Of a stretch of DNA of 64,000 nt, positions 39,101-47,480 are shown one piece after another. How positions within the stretch are numbered: position 1 is the first letter of the stretch; each line of letters begins with the position of its first letter. Origin of the DNA: Agrococcus sp. SL85 (GTDB taxonomy: Bacteria > Actinomycetota > Actinomycetes > Actinomycetales > Microbacteriaceae); assembly GCF_026625845.1 (NCBI RefSeq), contig NZ_CP113066.1:1550001-1614000 (forward strand), read 5' to 3'. The notes beneath the pieces were generated by a model. It worked only from the letters and a program-made list of their open reading frames with translations, ran no database searches and was not told where the DNA came from. A program made the translations under genes and the position numbers.

Positions 39101-40729
39101 ATGCTCCGGTGGTGGCGCGACGCGAGCATCGCCACGCGCGTGTTCGCGCAGACCGCGACGATGCTGCTGCTCGCAGGGCTGGGCGCCTTCGCGCTCCTGG
39201 CCGCCGACGCCCAGCAGGTGCTCGACCGGGAGGCTGCCTCGACGAGCTCCGAGCTCGCGCAGGCGATCGCCGCGACGCCCACGGTGCGCGAGGCGGCCGC
39301 GGCGGCCTTCGAGGCCTACCCGCGCGACCGCGACGGGGCGGTCCGGGCGGCCTCGGAGGCGATGCAGGACTACGTGCAGGGCGTGACCGAGGCGACGCGG
39401 CTCGACTTCATCACCGTCATGCACCCCGATGGCACGCGCTACACGCATCCCGATCCCGACCGCATCGGCGGCGCCTTCCTCGGCTCGCGCGGTCCCGCGC
39501 TCGAGGGGCGCACCTTCACGGAGGTCTACGAGGGCACGCTCGGGCCCTCGGTGCGGGCGGTCACGCCGATCGAGGTCGACGGCGAGGTGGTGGGGCTCGT
39601 CGCCGCGGGCGTCACGGTCGAGCGGGTCGGCACGCTGGTCGTGCAGCGGCTGCTCGTCGTGGGCGCGCTGCTCGTCGCGGCGCTCGTGCTCGCCGCGCTC
39701 GGCGCGTGGGTGCTCGCGCGGCGGCTCGACCGCGCGACCGGCGGGCGGCGGCCCGAGGACCTCGCGCGGCTGTTCGACGCGCACGAGGCCGTGCTGCACT
39801 CGGTCGACGACGGCCTCGTGCTCGTCGAGCAGGGCAGCGTCGTGCTCGCGAACGATCGCGCGCGCTCGCTGCTCGCGCTCGGCGACCTGCCGCTGCCCAT
39901 CGTGCCGGAGGCCTCGCTGCCGCCCGGCGTGCGGCGCGTGCTCGAGGGCGAGGGACAGGTGCGCGTGCGCGGCCGCTGGCTCGTGGTCGAGCGCCACGAG
40001 GCGGGCTCGGGGCGCACGACCCTGACGATCCGCGACCGCACCGAGCTGCAGCGGATGACGGGCGAGCTCGACGCCGTGCGCCAGCTCGCGTCGGCGCTGC
40101 GCGCGCAGACGCACGAGTTCGGCAACCGCATGCACACGGTCGCGACGCTCATCGAGCTGGGCGAGAGCGCGAGGGCGGTCGAGGTCGCCACGGCCGGGCG
40201 GGCGCTCGGCCAGCGCCTCGCCGACCGCGTCGTGGGCGACGACGAGGAGCCGGTGATCGCGGCGCTGCTGCTGGGCAAGGCGGCCGAGGCGCACGAGCGC
40301 GGCGTCGAGATGCACGTCGAGACGCACCTGGAGCCCGGCACGCACGGCATCGACCCGGTCGACTTCGTCTCGATGCTCGGCAACCTCGTCGACAACGCGA
40401 TCGACGCGGCCGCCGACCGCGCGGGCGCCGCGATCGGCTCGGGCACCGAGGCCTCGGCGTGGGTCGAGGTGTACCTCGACGAGGACGAGGAGGGCCAGAT
40501 CGTGCTCCAGGTCACCGACAGCGGCGCCGGGCTCCCCGAGGCGCAGCGCGACGCGGCCTTCGGCGCCGGCTGGTCGACGAAGCCGCCCGGGCCCCACGGC
40601 CGCGGCTTCGGCCTCAGCATCGTGCGCGAGACGGTGGAGCGGCTGGGCGGCACGGTCGAGCTCGGCGCCGCCGAGCACGGCGGCGCGGTCGCGACCGTCG
40701 TGGTGCCGCGGCCGGGGGTCGCCGCGTGA
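39101..40729 (+). CDS. Sensor histidine kinase, DcuS/CitA family
   Basis: 542 residues from ATG 39101, preferred because GGGGAGG at 39085-39091 lies 9 nt upstream; ATG 39074 in frame is an alternative. Two membrane helices (about 13-35 and 172-198) bracket an extracytoplasmic sCache/PAS-like sensor, then a cytosolic PAS-like segment. The H-box RAQTHEFGNRMH gives His338; N box NLVDNAIDAA, G1 DSGAGLP and G2 GRGFGLSIV follow. This box layout is that of kinases sensing di- or tricarboxylates. Its neighbour dctA points to a C4-dicarboxylate. The GTG of the regulator overlaps its stop. Confidence 0.92.
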   Translation: MLRWWRDASIATRVFAQTATMLLLAGLGAFALLAADAQQVLDREAASTSSELAQAIAATPTVREAAAAAFEAYPRDRDGAVRAASEAMQDYVQGVTEATRLDFITVMHPDGTRYTHPDPDRIGGAFLGSRGPALEGRTFTEVYEGTLGPSVRAVTPIEVDGEVVGLVAAGVTVERVGTLVVQRLLVVGALLVAALVLAALGAWVLARRLDRATGGRRPEDLARLFDAHEAVLHSVDDGLVLVEQGSVVLANDRARSLLALGDLPLPIVPEASLPPGVRRVLEGEGQVRVRGRWLVVERHEAGSGRTTLTIRDRTELQRMTGELDAVRQLASALRAQTHEFGNRMHTVATLIELGESARAVEVATAGRALGQRLADRVVGDDEEPVIAALLLGKAAEAHERGVEMHVETHLEPGTHGIDPVDFVSMLGNLVDNAIDAAADRAGAAIGSGTEASAWVEVYLDEDEEGQIVLQVTDSGAGLPEAQRDAAFGAGWSTKPPGPHGRGFGLSIVRETVERLGGTVELGAAEHGGAVATVVVPRPGVAA

Positions 40730-41406
40730 TCCGGGTGCTCATCGTCGAGGACGAGCGCGGCACGGCAGCCGCGCACGTCGCCTACGTGCAGCGCTGCGAG
40801 GGCTTCGAGGTGGCGGCGGTCGCGCACTCGGCCGCCGCGGCGCTGCTGGCGATGCGCGAGGCGGCCGCGAAGGGCGCGCCGCTGCAGCTCGTGCTGCTCG
40901 ACATGCAGCTGCCCGACGGCCACGGGCTCGACGTCTGCCGGCGCCTGCGCGCCGAGGGGCACCTCGTCGACGTCATCGCCGTCACGGCCGAGCGCGGGCT
41001 CGAGACGGTGCGCGACGCCATCGCCGTCGGCGTCGTGCAGTACCTCATCAAGCCCTTCGCGTTCTCGGCGCTCGCGGAGCGCCTGCAGCGCTACCGCGAC
41101 TACCGCGACCGCGTCGACGGCGAAGGCCGGCTCACGCAGCAGGAGGTCGACCAGGCGATCGCGGCGCTGCGCACCACGAACGCGCCGGGGCTCGCGAAGG
41201 GGCTCTCGGCCGACACGCTCGAGGCCGTCGCCGCGCTGCTCGCCGACGGCACGGCGAGATCGGCGGCGGAGGTCGCTGCCGAGGTCGGGCTCTCGCGCGT
41301 CACGGCGCGGCGCTACCTCGAGCACCTGGCCGCCACGGGCGACGTGGAGCGGAGCCCCCGCTACGGCGCGCGCGGGCGGCCGGAGCTCGAGTACTCGCGC
41401 GGCTGA
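40726..41406 (+). CDS. Response regulator, DcuR/CitB family
   Basis: 226 residues. The receiver domain has VLIVEDE, the phosphoacceptor D59 in LLDMQLPDG and the Lys in YLIKPFAFSAL. The C-terminal helix-turn-helix, AAEVAAEVGLSRVTARRYLEHL, is of the CitB type. GTG 40726 overlaps the kinase stop by two bases, so the pair is translationally coupled. Probable target: the dctA promoter in the 126-nt divergent gap 38975-39100. Confidence 0.93.
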   Translation: MIRVLIVEDERGTAAAHVAYVQRCEGFEVAAVAHSAAAALLAMREAAAKGAPLQLVLLDMQLPDGHGLDVCRRLRAEGHLVDVIAVTAERGLETVRDAIAVGVVQYLIKPFAFSALAERLQRYRDYRDRVDGEGRLTQQEVDQAIAALRTTNAPGLAKGLSADTLEAVAALLADGTARSAAEVAAEVGLSRVTARRYLEHLAATGDVERSPRYGARGRPELEYSRG

Positions 41407-41499
41407 GGCCGCGTCGACCGGCGCCGCCGCGCATCCGATGCCGTGCTGTCAGACATCGTCGTGCGGTAGCGTGGCCGGCTCCCGAGCGAGAGGAGCCCC

Positions 41500-42594
41500 A
41501 TGCCCCTGATCGACGTCCTCGCCCTCGTGGGCCTGTCCGTCGGCATCGCCGCGGTCGTCGCGGTCGTCGCGAGCGCCATGCTCGTCGCCGGCGCCGCCGC
41601 CGCGACCCGATCCCGATCCCGCGCCCGCATCGCGGCGGTGCGCCGGCCGCTGCGCTGGCCCGTCGCGGCGCTGGCCTTCGTCATCGGGCTCTCGGTCGCC
41701 GCGGGCGCGACCGGCCTCCAGGGAGCGCTCGGCGACGAGGGCGGGCGCGTGCTGGGCCAGGTGCTCGTGATCGCGGGCATCGCCGCGGGGGCGTGGCTGC
41801 TCGTGCGGCTCGTCGGCGTGGCGAGCGCCGCGGTGCTCGCGCGCTTCGCGGCCGCCGACGCGGGCCGCCGCGCGCGCAAGGTGCACACGCAGGTCGAGAT
41901 CATGCGGCGCGTCCTCACGGTCGTCGTGGTCGTCGTCGCCTTCGGCGCGGCGCTGTTCACCTTCGAGGCCGCGCGCGTCGCGGGCACGAGCCTCCTGGCC
42001 TCCGCGGGCCTCGCCTCGCTCGTCGCGGGCCTCGCGGCGCAGTCGCTGCTCGGCAACGTCTTCGCAGGCATCCAGCTCGTGGTCTCCGACGCCATCCGGG
42101 TCGACGACGTCGTCGTGGTCGAGGGGGAGTGGGGGCACATCGAGGAGATCACCCTCACCTACGTCGTCGTGCGCATCTGGGACGACCGCCGGCTCGTGCT
42201 GCCCTCCACCTACTTCACGACGACGCCGTTCGAGAGCTGGACGCGCACGACGACGCAGCTCATGGGCGCCGTCGAGCTCGACGTCGACTGGAGCGTGCCG
42301 ATGGACGCCATGCGCGAGGAGCTCGACCGCATCCTGGCGGACGAGCCCGCGTGGGACGGCCGCGAGCGGCTGCTGCAGGTGACGGGCGCGGTGGGCGGCG
42401 CCGTGCGCGTGCGCGTGCTGCTCACGACCGCCGACGGCGCCGACATGGCGGGGCTGCAGCACGCGGTGCGGGAGCGGCTCGTCGACTGGCTGCGGCAGCG
42501 GCACCCGGATGCGCTGCCGCGCCAGCGCTTCGAGCCGTTCGCGGCGAGCGAGGGCGAGGGCGAGGGCGCGTCGGCCGGTCGGCAGGCGGCCTAG
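41500..42594 (+). CDS. MscS-type mechanosensitive channel
   Basis: 364 residues. Four N-terminal membrane helices (about 6-30, 50-70, 86-110, 135-160), then the pore-helix pattern GLASLVAGLAAQSLLGNVFAGIQ and the beta domain DAIRVDDVVVVEGEWGHIEEI. A longer cytosolic alpha/beta part follows and a hydrophilic tail. It releases solutes upon hypo-osmotic shock. The ATG at 41500 has AGAGGAG at 41488-41495. Its TAG overlaps the TAG of the convergent AsnC gene (CTAG at 42591-42594). Confidence 0.92.
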   Translation: MPLIDVLALVGLSVGIAAVVAVVASAMLVAGAAAATRSRSRARIAAVRRPLRWPVAALAFVIGLSVAAGATGLQGALGDEGGRVLGQVLVIAGIAAGAWLLVRLVGVASAAVLARFAAADAGRRARKVHTQVEIMRRVLTVVVVVVAFGAALFTFEAARVAGTSLLASAGLASLVAGLAAQSLLGNVFAGIQLVVSDAIRVDDVVVVEGEWGHIEEITLTYVVVRIWDDRRLVLPSTYFTTTPFESWTRTTTQLMGAVELDVDWSVPMDAMREELDRILADEPAWDGRERLLQVTGAVGGAVRVRVLLTTADGADMAGLQHAVRERLVDWLRQRHPDALPRQRFEPFAASEGEGEGASAGRQAA

Positions 42595-43097
42595 GCGAAG
42601 GAGGCCGTCGAGACGTTCCGGCGGTACTCGAAGACGATGCTCGTGCGCGTCGAGGCGACGGTCGCGTCGGCCGAGAGGTGGTCGACGACGAAGCGGCGCA
42701 GGCCCGTGGAGTCGGGCACGGCGACGTGCACGATAAAGTCGTCGACGCCGCCGAGGAAGAAGAGCTGGCTCACCTCCGGCAGCGCCCGCACCTTCTCGGC
42801 GAAGTCGGGGATCGTGGCGCGCGCGCCCGCGCGGAGCGTCACGTGCACGAGCGCCTGGAGGCCGCGGCCGAGCCGCGCCTGCCGCACGACGGCCTCGTAG
42901 CCGGCGATGACGCCGCGCTCCTCGAGCCGGCGCACGCGCGCGTGCGCGGTCGACTCGGCGATGCCGACCGCGCGCGCGAGCTCCCGGTTCGTCGTGCGCG
43001 CGTCGTCGCGCAGGATGCCGAGGAGCGCGTGGTCGACCTGGTCGAGGGAGTCGTCGGGCTGCGGCGGCTTCGGGTCGGAGGGGCTCGAGGGGCTCAT
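42591..43097 (-). CDS. Lrp/AsnC-family regulator, probable AldR
   Basis: 168 residues. N-terminal HTH (LDQVDHALLGILRDDARTTNRELARAVGIAESTAHARVRRLEE) and a C-terminal RAM-type domain (VTLRAGA, VSQLFFLGGVDDFIVHVAVPD). The divergent neighbour is alanine dehydrogenase, as in mycobacteria where AldR controls ald in response to alanine, so AldR identity is inferred. Start ATG 43097. The intergenic region contains the palindromes at 43106-43136. Confidence 0.92.
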   Translation of the reverse strand: MSPSSPSDPKPPQPDDSLDQVDHALLGILRDDARTTNRELARAVGIAESTAHARVRRLEERGVIAGYEAVVRQARLGRGLQALVHVTLRAGARATIPDFAEKVRALPEVSQLFFLGGVDDFIVHVAVPDSTGLRRFVVDHLSADATVASTRTSIVFEYRRNVSTASFA

Positions 43098-43105
43098 GCA
43101 TGCAT

Positions 43106-43136
43106 CTTTCCATCGAAAGTCGCTGATCGACGTCGA
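43106..43136. promoter_or_regulatory. Operator-like palindromes between asnC-type regulator and ald
   Basis: CTTTCCATCGAAAG (43106-43119) is an imperfect dyad and TCGACGTCGA (43127-43136) is a perfect one. Spacing of about 19 nt centre to centre is close to two helical turns, suiting an Lrp-type oligomer. Confidence 0.5.
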
Positions 43137-43206
43137 ATGCTTCGGCGCTTCTCGCGATCCGCCGGATCGTCTCCCATGATCGATGCAACCTGACGAGAGG
43201 CCTCCC

Positions 43207-44307
43207 ATGCGCATCGCCATCCCCACCGAGATCAAGCCCCAGGAGTCGCGCGTCGCGATCACGCCCGCGGGCGTCGACGCGCTCGTGCACCGCGGCCACG
43301 AGGTCTGGGTGCAGGCGGGCGCGGGCCTCGGGTCCCGCATCTCCGACGACGACTACCTCGCCGCCGGCGCGCGCATCGCCGCCGACGCCGACGAGGCCTG
43401 GGCGAAGGGCGACCTGCTGCTCAAGGTCAAGGAGCCCATCGCCGCCGAGTTCCCCCGCATGCGCGACGGGCAGACGATCTTCACCTACCTGCACCTCGCC
43501 GCCGCGCAGGACACCGCCCGCGCGCTCCTCGACTCCGGCGCGACGGGCATCGCCTACGAGACCGTGCAGCTCGCCGACCGCTCGCTGCCCCTGCTCGCCC
43601 CCATGAGCGAGGTCGCCGGCCGCCTCTCGATCGCGATGGGCGCCTACCACCTCCTCGCGCCCGCGGGCGGCCGCGGCACCCTGCTCGGCGGCGTGCCCGG
43701 CACGCGCCGCGCGAAGGTCGTCGTGCTCGGCGGCGGCGTCGCGGGCGAGCACGCGGCGCGGAACGCGGTGGGCCTCGGCGCCGACGTCACGGTGGTCGAC
43801 CTCTCGATCCCGCGCCTGCGCCAGCTCGAGGCCTCCTTCGGCACCGCCATCCAGACCCGCCACTCCTCGCGGCTCGAGATCGCCGAGCAGCTCGCCGACG
43901 CCGATCTCGTGATCGGCTCGGTGCTCATCCCGGGCGCGGCGGCCCCGAAGCTCGTCACCGACGAGATGGTGGCGGCGATGCGACCGGGCGCCGTGCTCGT
44001 CGACATCGCGATCGACCAGGGCGGCTGCTTCGAGGGCTCGCGCCCGACGACGCACGACGCCCCCACCTTCCGCGTGCACGACGCGCTGTACTACTGCGTC
44101 GCGAACATGCCCGGCGCCGTCCCCGAGACCTCGACGCGCGCGCTCACGAACGCGACGATGCCCTACGTGCTGCGCCTCGCCGACCTCGGCGTCGACGCGG
44201 CGGTCGCGGCAGACCCGGCGCTCGCGAAGGGCGTCAACGTGCGAGCGGGCCGCGTCACGAACGCGGGCGTCGCCGAGGCGATGGGCCTGGAGCTCGCCGC
44301 CGTCTGA
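43207..44307 (+). CDS. ald: Alanine dehydrogenase
   Basis: 366 residues. It oxidises L-alanine to pyruvate and ammonia with NAD+, and can run in reverse. The N-terminal substrate site has the Lys in LLKVKEP, the His in YLHLAAAQ and the start pattern [15 protein letters not shown]; the NAD site is [28 protein letters not shown] and [16 protein letters not shown] are family motifs. ATG 43207 has GAGAGG 6 nt upstream, better than ATG 43183. Divergent from the AsnC gene that probably regulates it. Confidence 0.97.
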   Translation: MRIAIPTEIKPQESRVAITPAGVDALVHRGHEVWVQAGAGLGSRISDDDYLAAGARIAADADEAWAKGDLLLKVKEPIAAEFPRMRDGQTIFTYLHLAAAQDTARALLDSGATGIAYETVQLADRSLPLLAPMSEVAGRLSIAMGAYHLLAPAGGRGTLLGGVPGTRRAKVVVLGGGVAGEHAARNAVGLGADVTVVDLSIPRLRQLEASFGTAIQTRHSSRLEIAEQLADADLVIGSVLIPGAAAPKLVTDEMVAAMRPGAVLVDIAIDQGGCFEGSRPTTHDAPTFRVHDALYYCVANMPGAVPETSTRALTNATMPYVLRLADLGVDAAVAADPALAKGVNVRAGRVTNAGVAEAMGLELAAV

Positions 44308-44325
44308 GCTGCAGCCGAACCATCG

Positions 44326-44400
44326 CCGGAGGAATCGGCGCTGAGCGGCTGCATGGCTGCGATATGTGGCCATGTGCCCGCTGACACCCGATTCCTCCGG
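44326..44400. repeat. 13-bp perfect inverted repeat with 49-nt loop
   Basis: Arms 44326-44338 and 44388-44400 are exact reverse complements, and the loop has a smaller dyad (ATGGC/GCCAT). It lies between ald and the following small gene and could be a terminator, attenuator or protein site. Confidence 0.7.
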
Positions 44401-44923
44401 AGGATCCGGCCCCAGCGCGCCGCCAGCCGGATCATCCACTCGGCCCGCCGCTGCTGGCCGTGGCGGCTGGGCGAGCGTCCTGGTGCTCCAGGACGTCTCG
44501 CTCCTGGACGCCCGCTCGATCGACGCGTTCGCGATCCTCGCCTTCGGGCTGGCGGTGCTCGCGCTGCTGGGCGGCATCGCGGTCGTGACGGGCCTCCGCT
44601 GCAGGGCGCTGGTCTCCGAGACCGACGCGATCGTCGTCGGGCGCTTCGGCGAGCTCGTGCTGGACCGACGCTCGGTGGTGCGCTTCGAGAACGGCGGCAC
44701 GCCGGACATCGGATCGATGCTCGTGCGCCTCGTGGAGCGGCGTCCACCAACCTTGCACTCCCTCGAGGTGACGCTCAGCGACGGCCGCAGGATCCAGTTC
44801 GTCGGGTTGAGCGGCACCCACGTCGACGTGCGCGACCTGGCGCGCCGCATGGAGCGCTGGCGCGCCCACGGCGTCGCGGCCGCGCTCGCGCCGCTGCCGA
44901 GAGGCGGCCGCTACGCCCGCTGA
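44366..44923 (+). CDS. Small membrane-anchored hypothetical protein
   Basis: Up to 185 residues from GTG 44366, but the start is doubtful because the first codons overlap an inverted-repeat arm; the well-behaved coding region starts near 44480 ([11 protein letters not shown]). One hydrophobic helix ([21 protein letters not shown]) is followed by a 90-residue soluble domain with [28 protein letters not shown] and a C-terminal helix, resembling small PH-like membrane proteins. Function unknown. Confidence 0.55.
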   Translation: MAMCPLTPDSSGGSGPSAPPAGSSTRPAAAGRGGWASVLVLQDVSLLDARSIDAFAILAFGLAVLALLGGIAVVTGLRCRALVSETDAIVVGRFGELVLDRRSVVRFENGGTPDIGSMLVRLVERRPPTLHSLEVTLSDGRRIQFVGLSGTHVDVRDLARRMERWRAHGVAAALAPLPRGGRYAR

Positions 44924-44925
44924 TG

Positions 44926-44966
44926 CCGCGAGGGCCGCTCCCCGGCTGGGGGAGCGGCCCTCGCGG
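44926..44966. terminator. Strong bidirectional hairpin before gnd
   Basis: An 18-bp perfect stem (44926-44943 with 44949-44966) separates the convergent small gene and gnd. Confidence 0.85.
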
Positions 44967-44993
44967 CGTCGGCGCGCCAGCGCCGCCGATGGT

Positions 44994-46436
44994 TCAGTGC
45001 GTGTCGACGGCCGGGGCCTCGGTGCGGTCGCCCGACCACTGCGTGTGGAAGGTGCCCTCCTTGTCGACGCGGCGGTACGTGTGCGCGCCGAAGAAGTCGC
45101 GCTGGCCCTGCACGAGCGCGGCAGGCAGGCGCTCGGCGCGGAGGCCGTCGTAGTACGACAGGCTCGACGAGAACGCGGGGGCGGGGATGCCCGCCTGGGC
45201 GGCGGCGACGACGACGCGGCGCCACGCCTCCTGCGTCTGGCCGAGCGCATCGCGGAAGTACGGCGCGAGCAGCAGCGCGGGCAGCTCCGGGTCCTCGGCG
45301 TAGGCGCTCGTGATGTCGTTGAGGAAGCGGGCGCGGATGATGCAGCCGGCGCGCCAGATGCGGGCGACCTCGCCCTTCTGGATCTCCCAGCCGTGCTCCT
45401 CGGCGGCGGCGACGATCTCGTCGAAGCCCTGCGAGTAGGCGACGATCTTCGAGGCGAAGAGGGCCTTGCGGACGTCCTCGACGAACGCCTCCGGGTCCTC
45501 GACCGTCCACGTCTCCGAGGGGCCGGGGAGGTCGGAGGCGGCGGCGCGCTGCGCCAGCTTCGACGAGAGCGAGCGGGCGAAGACGGCCTCGGCGATGCCC
45601 GAGACGGGGACGCCGAGGTCGAGCGCGGTCTGCACCGTCCAGGCGCCCGTGCCCTTCGCGCCCGCGGCGTCGAGGATGACGTCGACGAGGGGCTTCCCGG
45701 TCTCGGCGTCGACCTGGCGCAGCACCTCGGCGGTGATCTCGATGAGGTACGACTCGAGCTCGCCCGTGTTCCACTGCTCGAAGACGTCGGCGATCTCGGC
45801 CGGCGACTTGCCCGTGCCGCGGCGGATGAGGTCGTAGGCCTCGGCGATGAGCTGCATGTCGGCGTACTCGATGCCGTTGTGCACCATCTTCACGAAGTGG
45901 CCGGCGCCGTCGGTGCCGACGTGCGTCACGCAGGGCTCGCCCTCGGCGACCGCGGCGATGCGCTCGAGGATCGGGCCGAGCGTCTCGTACGACTCGGCCG
46001 TGCCGCCGGGCATGAGCGAGGGGCCGTTGAGCGCCCCCTCCTCGCCGCCGGAGATGCCGCAGCCCACGAAGTGGATGCCGGTCTCGCGCACCTTCGCCTC
46101 GCGGCGGATGGTGTCGGTGAAGAGCGCGTTGCCACCGTCGACGATGATGTCGCCGGGCTCGAAGACCGAGACGAGCTCGTCGATGACGGCGTCGGTGGGG
46201 CGGCCGGCCTTCACCATGATGATCGCGGTGCGCGGCTGCTGGAGGCTGTCGGCGAGCTCCTGCATCGTCGCCGCCTTCACGAACCCCGCCTCGGGGTGGG
46301 CGGCGATGAGGTCGTCGGTCTTCTGCGTCGTGCGGTTGTAGACCGCGACGGTGTTGCCCTCGCGGGAGGCGAGGTTGCGGGCGAGGTTCGAGCCCATGAC
46401 GGCGAGGCCGACGACGGCGATGTTGGCGGTAGGCAT
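44994..46436 (-). CDS. gnd: 6-phosphogluconate dehydrogenase, decarboxylating
   Basis: 480 residues, normal for the long NADP-dependent enzyme that converts 6-phosphogluconate to ribulose-5-phosphate. The N-terminal Rossmann motif is VGLAVMGSNLARNLA; the active site has CGISGGEEGAL, HFVKMVHNGIEYADMQ and the family signature ILDAAGAKGTGAWT. The C-terminus has the GAHTYRR and tail residues seen in this class. ATG 46436 is 9 nt after GGAGGA. It is divergent from the lactonase gene at 46538, and together with the downstream kinase it closes gluconate breakdown. Confidence 0.96.
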   Translation of the reverse strand: MPTANIAVVGLAVMGSNLARNLASREGNTVAVYNRTTQKTDDLIAAHPEAGFVKAATMQELADSLQQPRTAIIMVKAGRPTDAVIDELVSVFEPGDIIVDGGNALFTDTIRREAKVRETGIHFVGCGISGGEEGALNGPSLMPGGTAESYETLGPILERIAAVAEGEPCVTHVGTDGAGHFVKMVHNGIEYADMQLIAEAYDLIRRGTGKSPAEIADVFEQWNTGELESYLIEITAEVLRQVDAETGKPLVDVILDAAGAKGTGAWTVQTALDLGVPVSGIAEAVFARSLSSKLAQRAAASDLPGPSETWTVEDPEAFVEDVRKALFASKIVAYSQGFDEIVAAAEEHGWEIQKGEVARIWRAGCIIRARFLNDITSAYAEDPELPALLLAPYFRDALGQTQEAWRRVVVAAAQAGIPAPAFSSSLSYYDGLRAERLPAALVQGQRDFFGAHTYRRVDKEGTFHTQWSGDRTEAPAVDTH

Positions 46437-46537
46437 GCGGGGAGTCCTCCTGGGTGTGAGCACCTCCAGGCTATGCCGTCGCGCATGCGGGCCGCCCGGC
46501 CCAGGCGCCGGGCGGACGGGGATGGTTCGATCGGGGC

Positions 46538-47422
46538 ATGGCTGCCGATCGCGTCCTCGACCCGCACGGGCTGCTCGCCCCCGACGCCCGCCTCGAGCGC
46601 ATGGCCACGGGCGCGGGGTGGAGCGAGGGGCCGCTCTGGATGCCCGAGGCGCGGGAGCTGCGCTGGAGCGACATCCACGGCGACCGCATCCTCGCGGTCG
46701 ACGAGCGCGGCAGCATGCGCGTGCACCGGGAGCGCGTGGAGTTCACGAACGGCCGCGCGCACGGCCTCGGCGGCGTCGTGCAGTGCTCGCACGGGCGTCG
46801 GGCGGTCGAGCTCGAGCGCGACGGCGAGGTCGTGGTGCTCGTCGACCGCTTCGGCGAGCACCGGCTGAACTCGCCGAACGACGTCGCCGTGCACCCCGAC
46901 GGCTCGGTGTGGTTCACCGATCCTCCCTACGGCATCGAGAAGCCGGAGGAGGGGCACCCGGGCGAGGAGGAGTACGGCGGCCGCTTCGTCTTCCGCTGGA
47001 GCGAGGCCGACGGCATCCGCGCCGTCGTCACCGACATGGCGCGGCCCAACGGCATCGCCTTCAGCCCCGACCTCGGCACCCTGTACGTGACCGAGTCGGC
47101 GGGGGAGGACGAGACGCCCGCGCCCAACAGCCTCCGCGCCTACCGGATCGAGGGCGAGGGCGCGGACGCCCGCGGGCTCGAGGGCCGCCTGCTGTTCGCG
47201 ATGGACGCGGGCACGCCCGACGGCATCGCGGTCGACGAGGAGGGGCGCATCTGGTGCTCGAGCGCCGACGGCGTGCACGTCATCGCGCCCGACGGGGAGC
47301 GCATCGCGCACGTGCCGGTGCCCGAGACGGTCGCGAACCTGTGCTTCGGCGACGACGGCTGGCTGTGGATCGCCGCGACGACGAGCGTGTACCGCATCCG
47401 CACGCGTACCGCGCCCTGCTGA
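46538..47422 (+). CDS. SMP-30/gluconolactonase family lactonase
   Basis: 294 residues, a six-bladed propeller hydrolase. The metal ligands are visible: Glu30 in GWSEGPLW, the Asn in LNSPNDVAVHPDG, and the Asp in AGTPDGIAVDEEGRIW. It would open a sugar lactone (gluconolactone most likely, given the neighbours) to the free acid. It is divergent from gnd and followed by the F420-type oxidoreductase gene. No TAT or Sec signal seen, so cytosolic. Confidence 0.88.
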   Translation: MAADRVLDPHGLLAPDARLERMATGAGWSEGPLWMPEARELRWSDIHGDRILAVDERGSMRVHRERVEFTNGRAHGLGGVVQCSHGRRAVELERDGEVVVLVDRFGEHRLNSPNDVAVHPDGSVWFTDPPYGIEKPEEGHPGEEEYGGRFVFRWSEADGIRAVVTDMARPNGIAFSPDLGTLYVTESAGEDETPAPNSLRAYRIEGEGADARGLEGRLLFAMDAGTPDGIAVDEEGRIWCSSADGVHVIAPDGERIAHVPVPETVANLCFGDDGWLWIAATTSVYRIRTRTAPC

Positions 47423-47467
47423 GCGCACCCCTCGGGCGTCCCCCATCCGGCGTCCAGTCCCGGGTCG

Positions 47468-47473
47468 TAGCGT
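47468..47473 (+). promoter_or_regulatory. -10 element before the LLM oxidoreductase
   Basis: TAGCGT lies 7 nt before ATG 47481, the same arrangement as at 36161-36174; no ribosome site in between. Confidence 0.45.
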
Positions 47474-47480
47474 CGCCGCC

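Noticed and set aside
36260..40729. A very long plus-strand frame joining the permease region to the kinase
   Set aside because: It is a read-through of antisense sequence opposite dctA; the kinase begins at its own ATG (39101) behind a ribosome site.
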